DNA of 64,000 nucleotides from Microbacterium sp. SORGH_AS_1204 (GTDB lineage: Bacteria > Actinomycetota > Actinomycetes > Actinomycetales > Microbacteriaceae), in the NCBI RefSeq assembly GCF_030818935.1, contig NZ_JAUTBD010000001.1, positions 3,534,001 to 3,598,000 on the forward strand, in the 5' to 3' direction. Position 1 is the stretch's first letter; the number at the start of each line of letters is the position of its first letter. Shown in pieces: positions 55,368-63,954 of the stretch. The position numbers and the translations under genes are program-made. The notes under the pieces were generated by a model. It searched no databases. It saw nothing but the letters and a program-made list of their open reading frames with translations, and had not been told where the DNA came from.

Positions 55368-56198
55368 TCAGGCCGGCTTCACCGCGCGGATCGTGTAGCT
55401 CAACGGCATGACCGAGGGCTGTTCCGTCAGCGCGTACTCGCCGTCGGGGCGCTGGGTCATGCGGCCGGGAAGCGCCTCCCACGGCACGCTGTCGTGCTCG
55501 ACGAGCGCGTCGAGGCGCAGGCCGCGGTCGAGCAGGGCGGTGACGATCTCGCCGAGACCGCGATTCCACTCGTACGTGCGCGTCGCGGTGATCGGTGCCG
55601 CGACCTCGACGTAGGTGTTCTCGTCGTCCCACTCCAGTGGTGTGGTCTGCTCGAAGTAGGGGAACGCCAGGGTCAGACCAGGGAGGGTCTCGTTCATCGA
55701 CCACAGCACGGGATGTCCCTCTCGGATGTGCAGCGTGCCCCCCGGCGCCAGCAGGTCGGCCACGACACCCGCCCAGTCGGTGATCGACGGCAGCCAGCAC
55801 AGCGCGCCGATGCCGGTGTAGACGAGGTCGAACGTCCCGCGGGGCAGGACGTTCGCGGCATCCCGCACATCCGCCTGCACGAAGTCGACCTCGGCACCGG
55901 CCTCGGCGGCCAGACGGCGGGCTTCGGCGACGGCGTTCTCGGAGAAGTCGAGGCCGGTCACGCGGGCGCCCAGACGCCCGAGCGACAGGGTGTCGGTGCC
56001 GATGTGGCATTGCAGATGCACCGTGCGCAGGCCCGCGATGTCGCCGAGGAGGGGCAGGTCGAAGCGCACGACGTCCGACAGGGCCTCCGCGTCGGTAACG
56101 TACCGCTGCACGCCGTAGCCCGAGCCGTCGCGGGCCGCGTGCAGGGTGGCACGCTGATCCCAGTTGGCGCGGTTGGCGTCGATGTAGTCGGAGGTCAT
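55368..56198 (-). CDS. class I SAM-dependent methyltransferase
   Basis: A 276-residue small-molecule-type methyltransferase. The SAM fold shows VHLQCHIGTDTLSLGRLGA (a Cys/His variant of the usual acidic-Gly loop), VTGLDFSENAVAEARRL and FVQADVRDA. The back half (WSMNETLPGLTLAFPYFE, YEWNRGLGEIVTALL) is typical of a common actinobacterial family of unknown substrate. ATG 56198 follows GGGAAGGG. Confidence 0.88.
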   Translation of the reverse strand: MTSDYIDANRANWDQRATLHAARDGSGYGVQRYVTDAEALSDVVRFDLPLLGDIAGLRTVHLQCHIGTDTLSLGRLGARVTGLDFSENAVAEARRLAAEAGAEVDFVQADVRDAANVLPRGTFDLVYTGIGALCWLPSITDWAGVVADLLAPGGTLHIREGHPVLWSMNETLPGLTLAFPYFEQTTPLEWDDENTYVEVAAPITATRTYEWNRGLGEIVTALLDRGLRLDALVEHDSVPWEALPGRMTQRPDGEYALTEQPSVMPLSYTIRAVKPA

Positions 56199-56330
56199 GG
56201 CATCCCTTCCCGCTGGCAGAGCCTTGCCACATTACAGATTGCGGATGCCGCGCGCCCCCTGCCGAGTTTCGTTCACGGATGCCGTGACCTCGCGTGACGA
56301 GCTGTTCATCGCGATGTCGGAGGGGCGCGT

Positions 56331-56336
56331 TAGCCT
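56331..56336 (+). promoter_or_regulatory. -10 element of a probable leaderless ATP-grasp transcript
   Basis: TAGCCT ends seven bases before ATG 56343. Confidence 0.5.
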
Positions 56337-56342
56337 GGCGGA

Positions 56343-57284
56343 ATGTCGGGCAAGGTCTATGTCATCCACGAGAATCCCCAGTGGATTCCGCCGTTCGCTG
56401 CGGCGTTCGAAGCCGAGGGGGTGCCGTTCGAAGAGTGGCTGCTCACCGACGGCTCGATCGATCTCGCGGTCGAGCCGCCCGACGGCGTCTTCTGGTCGCG
56501 CCTGAGCGCCTCCGCACACACGCGCGATCACGCCTCCAGCAAGGAGTTCGGTCGCGCCGTGCTGCGATGGCTCGCCTCGTGGGGGCGCACGGTGATCAAC
56601 GGCGCCGACGTGCTCGAGCTCGAGGTCAGCAAGGTCGCTCAGCACGCAGCCCTTCGCCACGCGGGCATCGAGGTTCCGCGCACGCTCGCCGTCTTCGGCA
56701 CGCACGACCTCGCCGCCTCCGCCGAGCGCTTCGGCGCGCCGTTCATCAGCAAGCACAACCAGGGCGGCAAGGGCCTGGGCGTGCGGCGGTGGGACTCGGT
56801 CGACGCCTTCGCCGAGTGGGTCGACAGCGCCGACTTCGAGCCGTCGCCCGACGGCATCACGCTGCTGCAAGAGCTGCTGGTCGGCCGCGACTCCTCGATC
56901 ACCCGGGCCGAGTTCGTCGCGGGCGATTTCGTCTATGCCGTTCGGGTCGACACCAGCGCGGGCAGTTTCGAGCTGTGCCCCGCCGAGGCGTGCGCGATCC
57001 CCGGCGCCGACGGGGTCGAGCCCGAGCCCCTCTTCCGCCTGCGCGACGACGTCGACCCGGCGCTGCTCGACCGCTATCTCGCCTTCCTCGCGGCCGAGGG
57101 CGTGGGCATCGCCGGCATCGAGTTCATCGAGACGCGCGACGGCCGTACGGTGACCTACGACGTCAACACGAACACGAATTACAACCCCGACGTCGAGGCA
57201 TCCGCCCCCCGCTCGGGCCCGCGCGAGATCGCGCGCTGGCTCGGCTCGCTCCTCCCGCGCGAAGTGGAGACCCTCCGTGGCTGA
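56343..57284 (+). CDS. ATP-grasp ligase (RimK/glutamate-ligase-like)
   Basis: 313 residues. An N-terminal pre-ATP-grasp domain (about 1-95) is followed by the ATP-binding Lys in FISKHNQGGKGLGVRR, the LLQELLVGRDSSITRAEFV hinge region and the metal ligands in IEFIETRDG and YDVNTNTNYN. Such enzymes join a carboxylate to an amine. Its last eight bases overlap the PLP enzyme, so the two are co-translated. The substrate is unknown; the neighbour suggests a sulfur-containing amino acid. Confidence 0.88.
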   Translation: MSGKVYVIHENPQWIPPFAAAFEAEGVPFEEWLLTDGSIDLAVEPPDGVFWSRLSASAHTRDHASSKEFGRAVLRWLASWGRTVINGADVLELEVSKVAQHAALRHAGIEVPRTLAVFGTHDLAASAERFGAPFISKHNQGGKGLGVRRWDSVDAFAEWVDSADFEPSPDGITLLQELLVGRDSSITRAEFVAGDFVYAVRVDTSAGSFELCPAEACAIPGADGVEPEPLFRLRDDVDPALLDRYLAFLAAEGVGIAGIEFIETRDGRTVTYDVNTNTNYNPDVEASAPRSGPREIARWLGSLLPREVETLRG

Positions 57285-58590
57285 GCCGGGCGTGCCGCAC
57301 ACCGACTGGGAGGGCTTCGGCTTCGCCACGCGTCAGGTGCACGCCGGCGAGCAAGAAGACCTGACTCACGGCTCGCGCATCACCCCCGTGCATCTGTCGG
57401 CGGCCTACCGGTTCGCGTCCTTCCAAGAGGCGACCGATCGCTTCGCCGGTGCCGACCTCGGCCACCTCTACTCGCGCAACGCCAACCCGACCAACCAGGT
57501 CGCCGAACGCCGACTCGCGTCGCTCGAAGGCGGCTCGGGCGCCATCGTCGTCGGATCGGGGCAGGCGGCCATCACCGTGTCGCTGCTGGCGCTGGCCGGT
57601 TCCGGCGAGCACATCGTCTCGACCGCGAGCATCTACAGCGGCACACGCGTGCTGTTCGACCGCACCTTCGCGCGCATGGGCGTCACCGTCGAGTACGTGT
57701 GGGACCCGACCGACGAGGCCGAGTGGGACGCCCTGATCCGGCCCGAGACGAAGGCGATCTTCACCGAGACGCTCCCCAACCCCAAGAACGACATCGTCGA
57801 CATCCCCGCCGTCGCGCGCATCGCGAAGCGCCACGGCATCCCCCTCGTCGTCGACAACACGATCGCGACGCCCTTCCTGGTCCGCCCCATCGAGCAGGGC
57901 GCCGACATCGTCGTGCACTCCGCGACGAAGTTCCTCTCGGGCCACGGCGCCAACCTCGCCGGCGCGGTGGTCGACGGCGGAACGTTCGACTGGGTGGCAT
58001 CCAACCGCCCCTACCCCGCCCTCACCGACACCCCGATCGCCACGCACGCCTCATTCGTCGAGGCGTTCGGACCCCGCGCGTTCGAGCTGTCGCTGCGGTT
58101 CGGCATCGCCAACGACACCGGCCCCGCGCTCTCGCCGCTCAACGGCTTCCTGCTGCAACAGGGCATGGAGACGCTGTCGGTGCGCATGCGGCAGCATCTC
58201 GCCAGCGCCCGCACGATCGCCGAGTGGCTCGAACAGCACGACGCCGTCGAGAGCGTCGACTACGCCGGACTCCCCTCGCACCCGCAGCACCACCTCGCGC
58301 TGCGCGATTACGGCGGGCTGTCGGGCTCGGTATTCTCGTTCACCGTGCGCGGCGGACGCGATGACGCCGAACGCTTCTTCGATGCGCTGCGCCTGTTCAG
58401 CCGCATGACGAACATCGGCGACACCCGCTCGATGGCACTGCACCCGGCGACCACGACCCACATCGGCTTCACGCAAGAGACCCGCGATCGCCTCGGCATC
58501 AGCGACGGCCTCGTGCGCCTGTCGATCGGACTCGAGGATGCCGAAGACCTGATCGCCGACCTCGATCAGGCCCTCCGCGCGGCGGTGTAG
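57277..58590 (+). CDS. O-acetylhomoserine sulfhydrylase / Cys-Met metabolism PLP enzyme
   Basis: 437 residues from GTG 57277, overlapping the ATP-grasp gene. Cys/Met metabolism PLP family: FATRQVHAGE at the start, YSRNANPTNQVAERRLASLE, SGQAAITVSLLAL, VDNTIATPFLVRPIEQGAD and the PLP-binding K218 in HSATKFLSGHG. The length (about 430) and the Gly-rich GGLSGSVFSF segment favour O-acetylhomoserine aminocarboxypropyltransferase over cystathionine gamma-synthase. In this cluster it may incorporate sulfide or a thiol. Confidence 0.92.
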   Translation: MAEPGVPHTDWEGFGFATRQVHAGEQEDLTHGSRITPVHLSAAYRFASFQEATDRFAGADLGHLYSRNANPTNQVAERRLASLEGGSGAIVVGSGQAAITVSLLALAGSGEHIVSTASIYSGTRVLFDRTFARMGVTVEYVWDPTDEAEWDALIRPETKAIFTETLPNPKNDIVDIPAVARIAKRHGIPLVVDNTIATPFLVRPIEQGADIVVHSATKFLSGHGANLAGAVVDGGTFDWVASNRPYPALTDTPIATHASFVEAFGPRAFELSLRFGIANDTGPALSPLNGFLLQQGMETLSVRMRQHLASARTIAEWLEQHDAVESVDYAGLPSHPQHHLALRDYGGLSGSVFSFTVRGGRDDAERFFDALRLFSRMTNIGDTRSMALHPATTTHIGFTQETRDRLGISDGLVRLSIGLEDAEDLIADLDQALRAAV

Positions 58591-58690
58591 CCCCCGCGTC
58601 AGGATCTCGCGCTTCCGGCGTGCGGTCGGAGCGCCCTTACGGCGGAGGTCCCTGAGCCTGTCGAAGGGTCCGGGCGCGCTACCGGGCCCG

Positions 58691-58930
58691 GTGGCTGCGA
58701 CGGGCTCAGCCACCTGGCGTGCGCGTCGAGTGGTGGCGCCCGGTGGCTTCGACGGGCTCAGTCACCTGGCGTGCGCGGCGCGCGTCGAGTGGTGGCGTCC
58801 GGTGGCTTCGTCGGGCTCAGCCACCTGGCGTGCGCGGCGCGGGTCGAGTGGTGGGGTCCGGTGGCTGCGACGGGCCCGGCGGCTGCGACGGGCCCAGAGG
58901 CCACTCGCGCCGGCGCCGCAGCCCCCGGAC
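58691..58930. repeat. REP-like tandem units between sulfhydrylase and LLM genes
   Basis: Units at 58691-58742 (52 bp), 58743-58801 and 58802-58860 (59 bp each) and a partial unit from 58861. Each begins with GGTGGCT(G/T)CGACGGGCTCAG(C/T)CACC, whose ends can form a hairpin. A related GTCCCTGAGCCTGTCGAAGG palindrome half lies at about 58648-58667. This looks like a dispersed repetitive element. Confidence 0.75.
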
Positions 58931-59992
58931 TCAGGCGTCGCGCAATGCCTCCAGGCGCCGCACGCGCGGAATGACCTCGGCCGCGAAGCGCCGCAGCTCG
59001 GGCAGGTGCGGCGAGAACTGCAGCAGCAGCGTCGAGACGCCGACGTTCGCGAACGCGACGATGCGCTCGGCCACCTGGTCGGGCGTGCCGACGAGGTTGG
59101 GTCGCAGACCCCGGTTCGACACCGAGTACTCCTTCAGGTCGACCTGGGTGTCGAGCTTCGACTTGCTCACGAAGTCCTGGTACGAGCCGTAGGCCGCTCC
59201 CCCGCGCACGTCGGTGATGCGGTCGATCTCGGCCTGAGCCTCTTCTTCGGTGTCGCGCACGATCGCGTACGCGGCCATGCCGAACGCCTCGAACGGCGTC
59301 GCGCCGGCCTCCGTGCGACGACGGCGCATGTCGGCGACCTTCGTCTCGAGCTCCTCGAGGGTGCCGCCGTGGGTCAGGTACGCGTCCGCGAAGCGAGTGA
59401 TGGCGGTGCGACCCGCCTCGCTCTCGCCGCCGGCGTACAGACGCGGCTGTACCTGCGGCTTCGGCTCGGTGTACGTGCCCTCGGTGCGGTAATACTCCCC
59501 CTCGTAGGCGAAGGGCGTCTGCGACCACAGGCCGCGCAGCACCTCCACCCACTCGATGGTGCGCGCGTACCGGTCATCATGGACGCTGAAGAGTCCCTCG
59601 TACTGCTTGGCTTCCTCGGCCCACCATGCCGACACGACGTTGAGCGTGAAGCGGCCGCCGCTGATCTCATCGATCGTGGCCGCCTGCTTCGCGGTGTGGA
59701 ACGGGTTGTGAAACCCGGGACGCACGGCCGTCATCAACTCCAGCGACGACGTCACCGCCGCCAGCCCCGCGGTCACCGCCCACGCATCGAGAGACGGGGC
59801 CTCGACGCCCTTGATGTCGTTGAGGTTGAGCTCGGGGATGAGCGTCAGGTCGAAGCCGCCCTCCTCGGCGGCCCGGGCGATCTCGGCGATGTGGGCGAAC
59901 GACACCGGAGTGTGCTCGTCGTCGACGTTGCGGAGCCAGCCGCCGAAGATCGGGGTCCAATAGCCGAAACGCACACGTTGGGGGGAGGTCAT
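58931..59992 (-). CDS. LLM class flavin-dependent monooxygenase (SsuD/SfnG-like)
   Basis: 353 residues from ATG 59992, with GGGAGG nine bases upstream (ATG 60001 would be too close). Bacterial luciferase-like FMNH2-dependent fold: RFGYWTPIFGGWLRNVDD, FDLTLIPELNLNDIKG, RPGFHNPFHTAKQAATIDEI and GGRFTLNVVSAWWAEEAKQY, which resemble alkanesulfonate and dimethylsulfone monooxygenases. A C-S cleaving, sulfur-scavenging role would suit the sulfhydrylase next door. No flavin reductase is in the window. Confidence 0.9.
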   Translation of the reverse strand: MTSPQRVRFGYWTPIFGGWLRNVDDEHTPVSFAHIAEIARAAEEGGFDLTLIPELNLNDIKGVEAPSLDAWAVTAGLAAVTSSLELMTAVRPGFHNPFHTAKQAATIDEISGGRFTLNVVSAWWAEEAKQYEGLFSVHDDRYARTIEWVEVLRGLWSQTPFAYEGEYYRTEGTYTEPKPQVQPRLYAGGESEAGRTAITRFADAYLTHGGTLEELETKVADMRRRRTEAGATPFEAFGMAAYAIVRDTEEEAQAEIDRITDVRGGAAYGSYQDFVSKSKLDTQVDLKEYSVSNRGLRPNLVGTPDQVAERIVAFANVGVSTLLLQFSPHLPELRRFAAEVIPRVRRLEALRDA

Positions 59993-60391
59993 GGCATCCA
60001 TCCTCCCGTCTGCCCGAAGGAGCGGTGTCGACGGTGACACCGGAGGTCACAACGGCTGTGCCGACGCGCGCACGCAGGGCCACCGTCTCCGCCAGCGGGC
60101 TGGGCGCGCACGACGGCGACGCACAAGCTCAGCGATTCGCACAAGCTCAGTTGCCGAGCGGCGGATGCCACGGAGGTTGCGCACATCACGGAGATTGCGC
60201 GCGCGGTAACCCGTGTCCCGACCCGGCCGCCGAACGCAGCGTTCTCCGGCCGCGGTAACACGGTGGTGAGCCCGCGTCACTGCTCGGTAACACGGCATCC
60301 ATAGGTTTCTTTCAGGTTCGGCCAACCGAATCGCCCCCCCTTGCCGCGCGTGATGCTCCACGGCGCGCGGCACGCAACCCATGGAGACCCC
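59993..60391. promoter_or_regulatory. divergent intergenic region upstream of the LLM and carboxypeptidase genes
   Basis: About 400 bp without a gene. The motif CGGTAACACGG occurs twice, at 60253-60263 and 60285-60295, 32 bp (three helical turns) apart, with a third partial copy GCGGTAACCCG near 60205. These are candidate operators. Confidence 0.5.
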
Positions 60392-63292
60392 GTGCAGAGA
60401 CGCATCCTCGCGGGCACTGTCGTCTACGGCTTCGCCGCGACAACCGTGTTCGCCGCCCTCCCGGCCTCGGCCGCGATGGTTCCGCCTTCGCTCAACATCG
60501 TGCGGCCCGTGTCGCCGCTGATCGACATGCCCACCAGCTACCCGGTGCAGCCCGAGCTGAAGGTGTTCCCCGACCTCCCCGAAGACGCCTCCATCGCGCG
60601 CGGCGTGCGGCCCTACGACGAGATCGCGCCGTTCCTCAACACGCTGATGGACACCAGCGACCGCGTGTCGACGCAGGTCGTCGGCACCTCGGCACAGGGT
60701 CGCGACATCTACCTCGTCACCGTCACCACCCCTGAGACCACCGCCGAGACGGCGCAGCAGGCCGACTGGCGCGACCTCATCAAGGCCGACCCGACCGCCG
60801 CCGCCGCAGACGCGGCGCTCGAGAGCGGGTACAAGGTGCCGATGTGGTTCAACGGCAACATCCACGGCAACGAGTGGGAGGGCACCGACGCCACCCTCAA
60901 CTACATCGAAGACCTCGCGACGTCGACCGACCCGGCGACGACCAAGATGCTCAGTGACCACCGCGTGTACTTCACGGTCACGAACAACCCCGACGGCCGG
61001 GCCCTCGGACAGCGCGGAACCGCCAACGGCTACGACCCGAACCGCGACTTCATCACGGGCGCGACAGCCGAGGCATCCATCGTCCGCGACCTCGCGAGCA
61101 TCATCCAGCCGACCTACTTCATCGACCTGCACGGCTACACCAGCGTGCTGCAGGTCGAGCCCTGCGGCCCGCCGCACGGTGAGAACTACGAATACGACCT
61201 CTTCGTGCCCCACGCCTACGCCACGGCCCTGGAGATCGAGGATGCCGTGACCGCGGCGAACATCCCCGGCAACACGTACTACGACCCGGCGACCGACAGC
61301 GTGACCGAGACCAACACCGGTTTCATCAACATCCCTTACCGCGATCAGCGGTCGGGCTGGGACGACTGGCCCCCGATCTTCGCGCCGCAGTACGTGGCGT
61401 ACCAGGGCGCCATCACCAACACCGTGGAGCTGCCGCTCGGCCGCTCGGGCGATCAGCCTGCGCGCGCGAAGGTGAACATCGAGGTCGCCGAGGTCGTCAT
61501 CGACACCGTCGTGGACTACGTCGACGAGCACAGCGACGCCCTGCTCGAGAACCAGATCGAGATCTTCCGCCGCGGCGAGGCCGGCGAGCCCAGCCGCGTG
61601 ATCCCCGCCGATGTCGCTCCGGAGGACCTCGCACCCGGCGTGCCGACGGAGTGGACCGACATCTGGGACGAGACCGACATCTACAACGCCGACTTCCCGC
61701 GCGCTTACGTCATTCCCGTGGGTGACGGTCAGCGTTCGGACTCCGACGCGCAGACGCTCGTGCAGCAGCTGCTCGTCAACGGCATCCGGGTCGAACGGCT
61801 GACGCAGGCCGCTCGTGTCGACGGGGTGGACTACCCGGCCGGCTCGTTCTACGTCGACATGCATCAGCCGCTGCGCGGACTCGCGAACGTGCTGCTCGCC
61901 GACGGATCCGACATCTCCGACCGCGTGCCCGACATGTACGACATCTCCGCGTGGAGCCTCTCGCTGCTGTGGGGCGCCGACGTCGCACGCATCGGTGAGA
62001 CGACGGATGCCGCGCCGACCACCGCCGTCGAGGCCGTCACCGAGGCGCCGCTGACCGGGTCCGTTCCCACCGGGGCGGGTTCGCTGGCGTTCGAGCCGCG
62101 CGGCGTGGCCGACTGGCAGGCCGTCAACGGGCTGCTCGCCTACGGGATCCCTCTGTCACAGCTGTCCGACGGCACGATCGTGCTCGGTTCCGGAGCGACG
62201 GCCCGCGCGGCCGCCGAGCTGGCGGCGGACCTGTTCGGCGTCGACTTCGAGCTCGTCACCGGCGCACAGGACGGCACCGAGCTGCGCAGCGTGCGCATCG
62301 GATACGTCGGCGACGCGGGAGACCGCGACGCCCTGACCGAGCTCGGCTTTACGGGGCTCGTGCCGGTCACGGCCACCGCGCTCGTCGCGGGCGAGGTCGA
62401 CCTGTCGAGCGTCGACGTGCTCTACGTCGGCACCGGTCTCAGCTTCACCGCGGAGCAGCAGGCCGGAGCCGACCGGGTGAAGGCGTTCATCGCGGCCGGC
62501 AAGCCCGTCGTCGGGCGCGGCGCGGGCGGTGCGGCGTTCGTCAGCACGTTCGTCACGCCGCTTACCGCGGTGTCCGGTAACCGCACGACCAACGGCATCG
62601 CGCGGGTGGAAACCCCCGCCGACGGCGTGCTGGGCGACTACCCGCAGGACACCGCCTTCGGCTACCCGTTCGCGTGGTTCCCCAACCCCGCGGCTGGTGT
62701 GACCGTCGAGCAGCGATACGCCTCCGCCGATACGTTCGTGGCGGGTCACTGGCCCGACCGGGTCGGCCAGTCGATCCAGGATGCCGCGGGCCAGGCGTCG
62801 GCGGTCTCGCTCACCGGTCCGTCCGGAACGCGTGCCTTCGTGTTCGGCACGTCGCCGACCTTCCGCGCGCACCCGGTCGGTGCCTTCAGCGACATCGCCC
62901 GCGCGGTGTTCTGGGCGGTGGACGAGTCCGCTGACGTCGAGCCGACGCCCACGCCGACCCCGACGCCCGAGCCCACGGTGGAGCCGACGGTCGCGCCGAC
63001 GGCCGAGCCGACGGTCGCGCCGACGCCGGAGCCCACGGTGACGCCGACGGCTGAGCCGACGCCCGGCCCGACGGGTGAGCCGACGCCCGGCCCGACGGTC
63101 GCGCCGACGCCCCAGCCCACGCTGGCACCGACGGCGTCGGCGACGGCGGTACCCGCCACGGGGTCGGGCTCGCTCGCGCGGACCGGCGCTGACGACGTCT
63201 CGTCGCTGGGCTGGCTCGCCCTCTCCGCCGGCATGGTCGGTGTCGGCTTGATCGTGATCGGCCGCACGCGCTCGACCACCTCGACGCGCTGA
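60392..63292 (+). CDS. cell-wall-anchored M14 zinc carboxypeptidase with LARTG signal
   Basis: 966 residues from GTG 60392 after GGAGA. A signal peptide (about 1-29, ending PASAAM) leads to the M14 domain (about 70-400): zinc ligands H158 and E161 in NIHGNEWEG, H247 in FIDLHGYTS, and the general base Glu in NTVELPLG. A non-catalytic middle region (about 480-840) includes GAT-like Gly-rich strands. A Thr/Pro/Glu repeat spacer (62941-63150) is followed by LARTGADD, a hydrophobic helix and an RTRSTTSTR tail, a sortase signal of LAXTG type. It probably digests peptides at the cell surface. Confidence 0.92.
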   Translation: MQRRILAGTVVYGFAATTVFAALPASAAMVPPSLNIVRPVSPLIDMPTSYPVQPELKVFPDLPEDASIARGVRPYDEIAPFLNTLMDTSDRVSTQVVGTSAQGRDIYLVTVTTPETTAETAQQADWRDLIKADPTAAAADAALESGYKVPMWFNGNIHGNEWEGTDATLNYIEDLATSTDPATTKMLSDHRVYFTVTNNPDGRALGQRGTANGYDPNRDFITGATAEASIVRDLASIIQPTYFIDLHGYTSVLQVEPCGPPHGENYEYDLFVPHAYATALEIEDAVTAANIPGNTYYDPATDSVTETNTGFINIPYRDQRSGWDDWPPIFAPQYVAYQGAITNTVELPLGRSGDQPARAKVNIEVAEVVIDTVVDYVDEHSDALLENQIEIFRRGEAGEPSRVIPADVAPEDLAPGVPTEWTDIWDETDIYNADFPRAYVIPVGDGQRSDSDAQTLVQQLLVNGIRVERLTQAARVDGVDYPAGSFYVDMHQPLRGLANVLLADGSDISDRVPDMYDISAWSLSLLWGADVARIGETTDAAPTTAVEAVTEAPLTGSVPTGAGSLAFEPRGVADWQAVNGLLAYGIPLSQLSDGTIVLGSGATARAAAELAADLFGVDFELVTGAQDGTELRSVRIGYVGDAGDRDALTELGFTGLVPVTATALVAGEVDLSSVDVLYVGTGLSFTAEQQAGADRVKAFIAAGKPVVGRGAGGAAFVSTFVTPLTAVSGNRTTNGIARVETPADGVLGDYPQDTAFGYPFAWFPNPAAGVTVEQRYASADTFVAGHWPDRVGQSIQDAAGQASAVSLTGPSGTRAFVFGTSPTFRAHPVGAFSDIARAVFWAVDESADVEPTPTPTPTPEPTVEPTVAPTAEPTVAPTPEPTVTPTAEPTPGPTGEPTPGPTVAPTPQPTLAPTASATAVPATGSGSLARTGADDVSSLGWLALSAGMVGVGLIVIGRTRSTTSTR

Positions 63293-63297
63293 CCCCG

Positions 63298-63329
63298 CTC
63301 CGGGGAGGGGCACCCGCCCCTCCCCGGAG
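63298..63329 (+). terminator. terminator after the carboxypeptidase gene
   Basis: A perfect 14-bp stem, CTCCGGGGAGGGGC with GCCCCTCCCCGGAG, loop ACCC, six bases after the stop. Confidence 0.85.
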
Positions 63330-63351
63330 TCCCCACTCTGGAGCTCCACCC

Positions 63352-63954
63352 ATGACCCACCCCGAAGACCCCTCGCGAGAGCCGGATGCCACGGCCTCCG
63401 GCTCGGCATCCCCTCTCCGTCGGCGTCGTGCGGCGCTCGCCGTCGGTTCGGCACTCGTTCTCGGTGGCATCGCGCTGGCGATCTGGGCGGTGACCGCGAC
63501 GGGCTCGTCCGCTCCGCAGGTCGCGGCGCCGTCGACCGCCGCGTCTGCCTCGAGCCCGGGAACGGCAGGCGCCTCCCCGGCCGAGCCGCCGGCGACGTCC
63601 GCGTCCGAGGCCTCCGCTCCCCCGGCGGCATCCGCTCCCCCGGCTGCCTCCGCAGAAGACCCGGTCATCTCAGCTTTCGCCGTCGAACCGGCTGTCGCGG
63701 CGTGCCCCGACGACCGGGCCGGCACCGTGCCGTTGACGTTCTCGTGGACCAGTGAGGGCGCCGACCGCGCCTGGATGGGCGTCGGAACCAGCGACGCCTC
63801 GGTGCAGCCCGCGGCGGAGGTCGACCTGACCAGCGCCGGCTTCTCGGGCCTCACCTTCGCGTGCAGCGACGCCGATCAGGTGTTCACGCTGACGGTGCAG
63901 GGCGCGGGCGGCACGGTCAGCGAGACGATCGCGATCAGCCGCGAACTCGACTGA
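63352..63954 (+). CDS. membrane-anchored protein of unknown function
   Basis: 200 residues. A short cytoplasmic N terminus ends in RRRR. One helix follows (about 28-48, ALAVGSALVLGGIALAIWAV), then an Ala/Ser/Pro-rich spacer (about 50-102) and an outer domain of about 98 residues with two Cys (AACPDD, FACSDAD), probably an immunoglobulin-like beta sandwich (VPLTFSWTSEGADRAWMGVG). I do not recognise the family. It lies downstream of the carboxypeptidase but beyond its terminator. Confidence 0.78.
   Translation: MTHPEDPSREPDATASGSASPLRRRRAALAVGSALVLGGIALAIWAVTATGSSAPQVAAPSTAASASSPGTAGASPAEPPATSASEASAPPAASAPPAASAEDPVISAFAVEPAVAACPDDRAGTVPLTFSWTSEGADRAWMGVGTSDASVQPAAEVDLTSAGFSGLTFACSDADQVFTLTVQGAGGTVSETIAISRELD

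Noticed and set aside
54555..56297. A 580-codon plus-strand frame over the deletion scar and methyltransferase
   Set aside because: It is antisense to recognisable genes and has no domain content.
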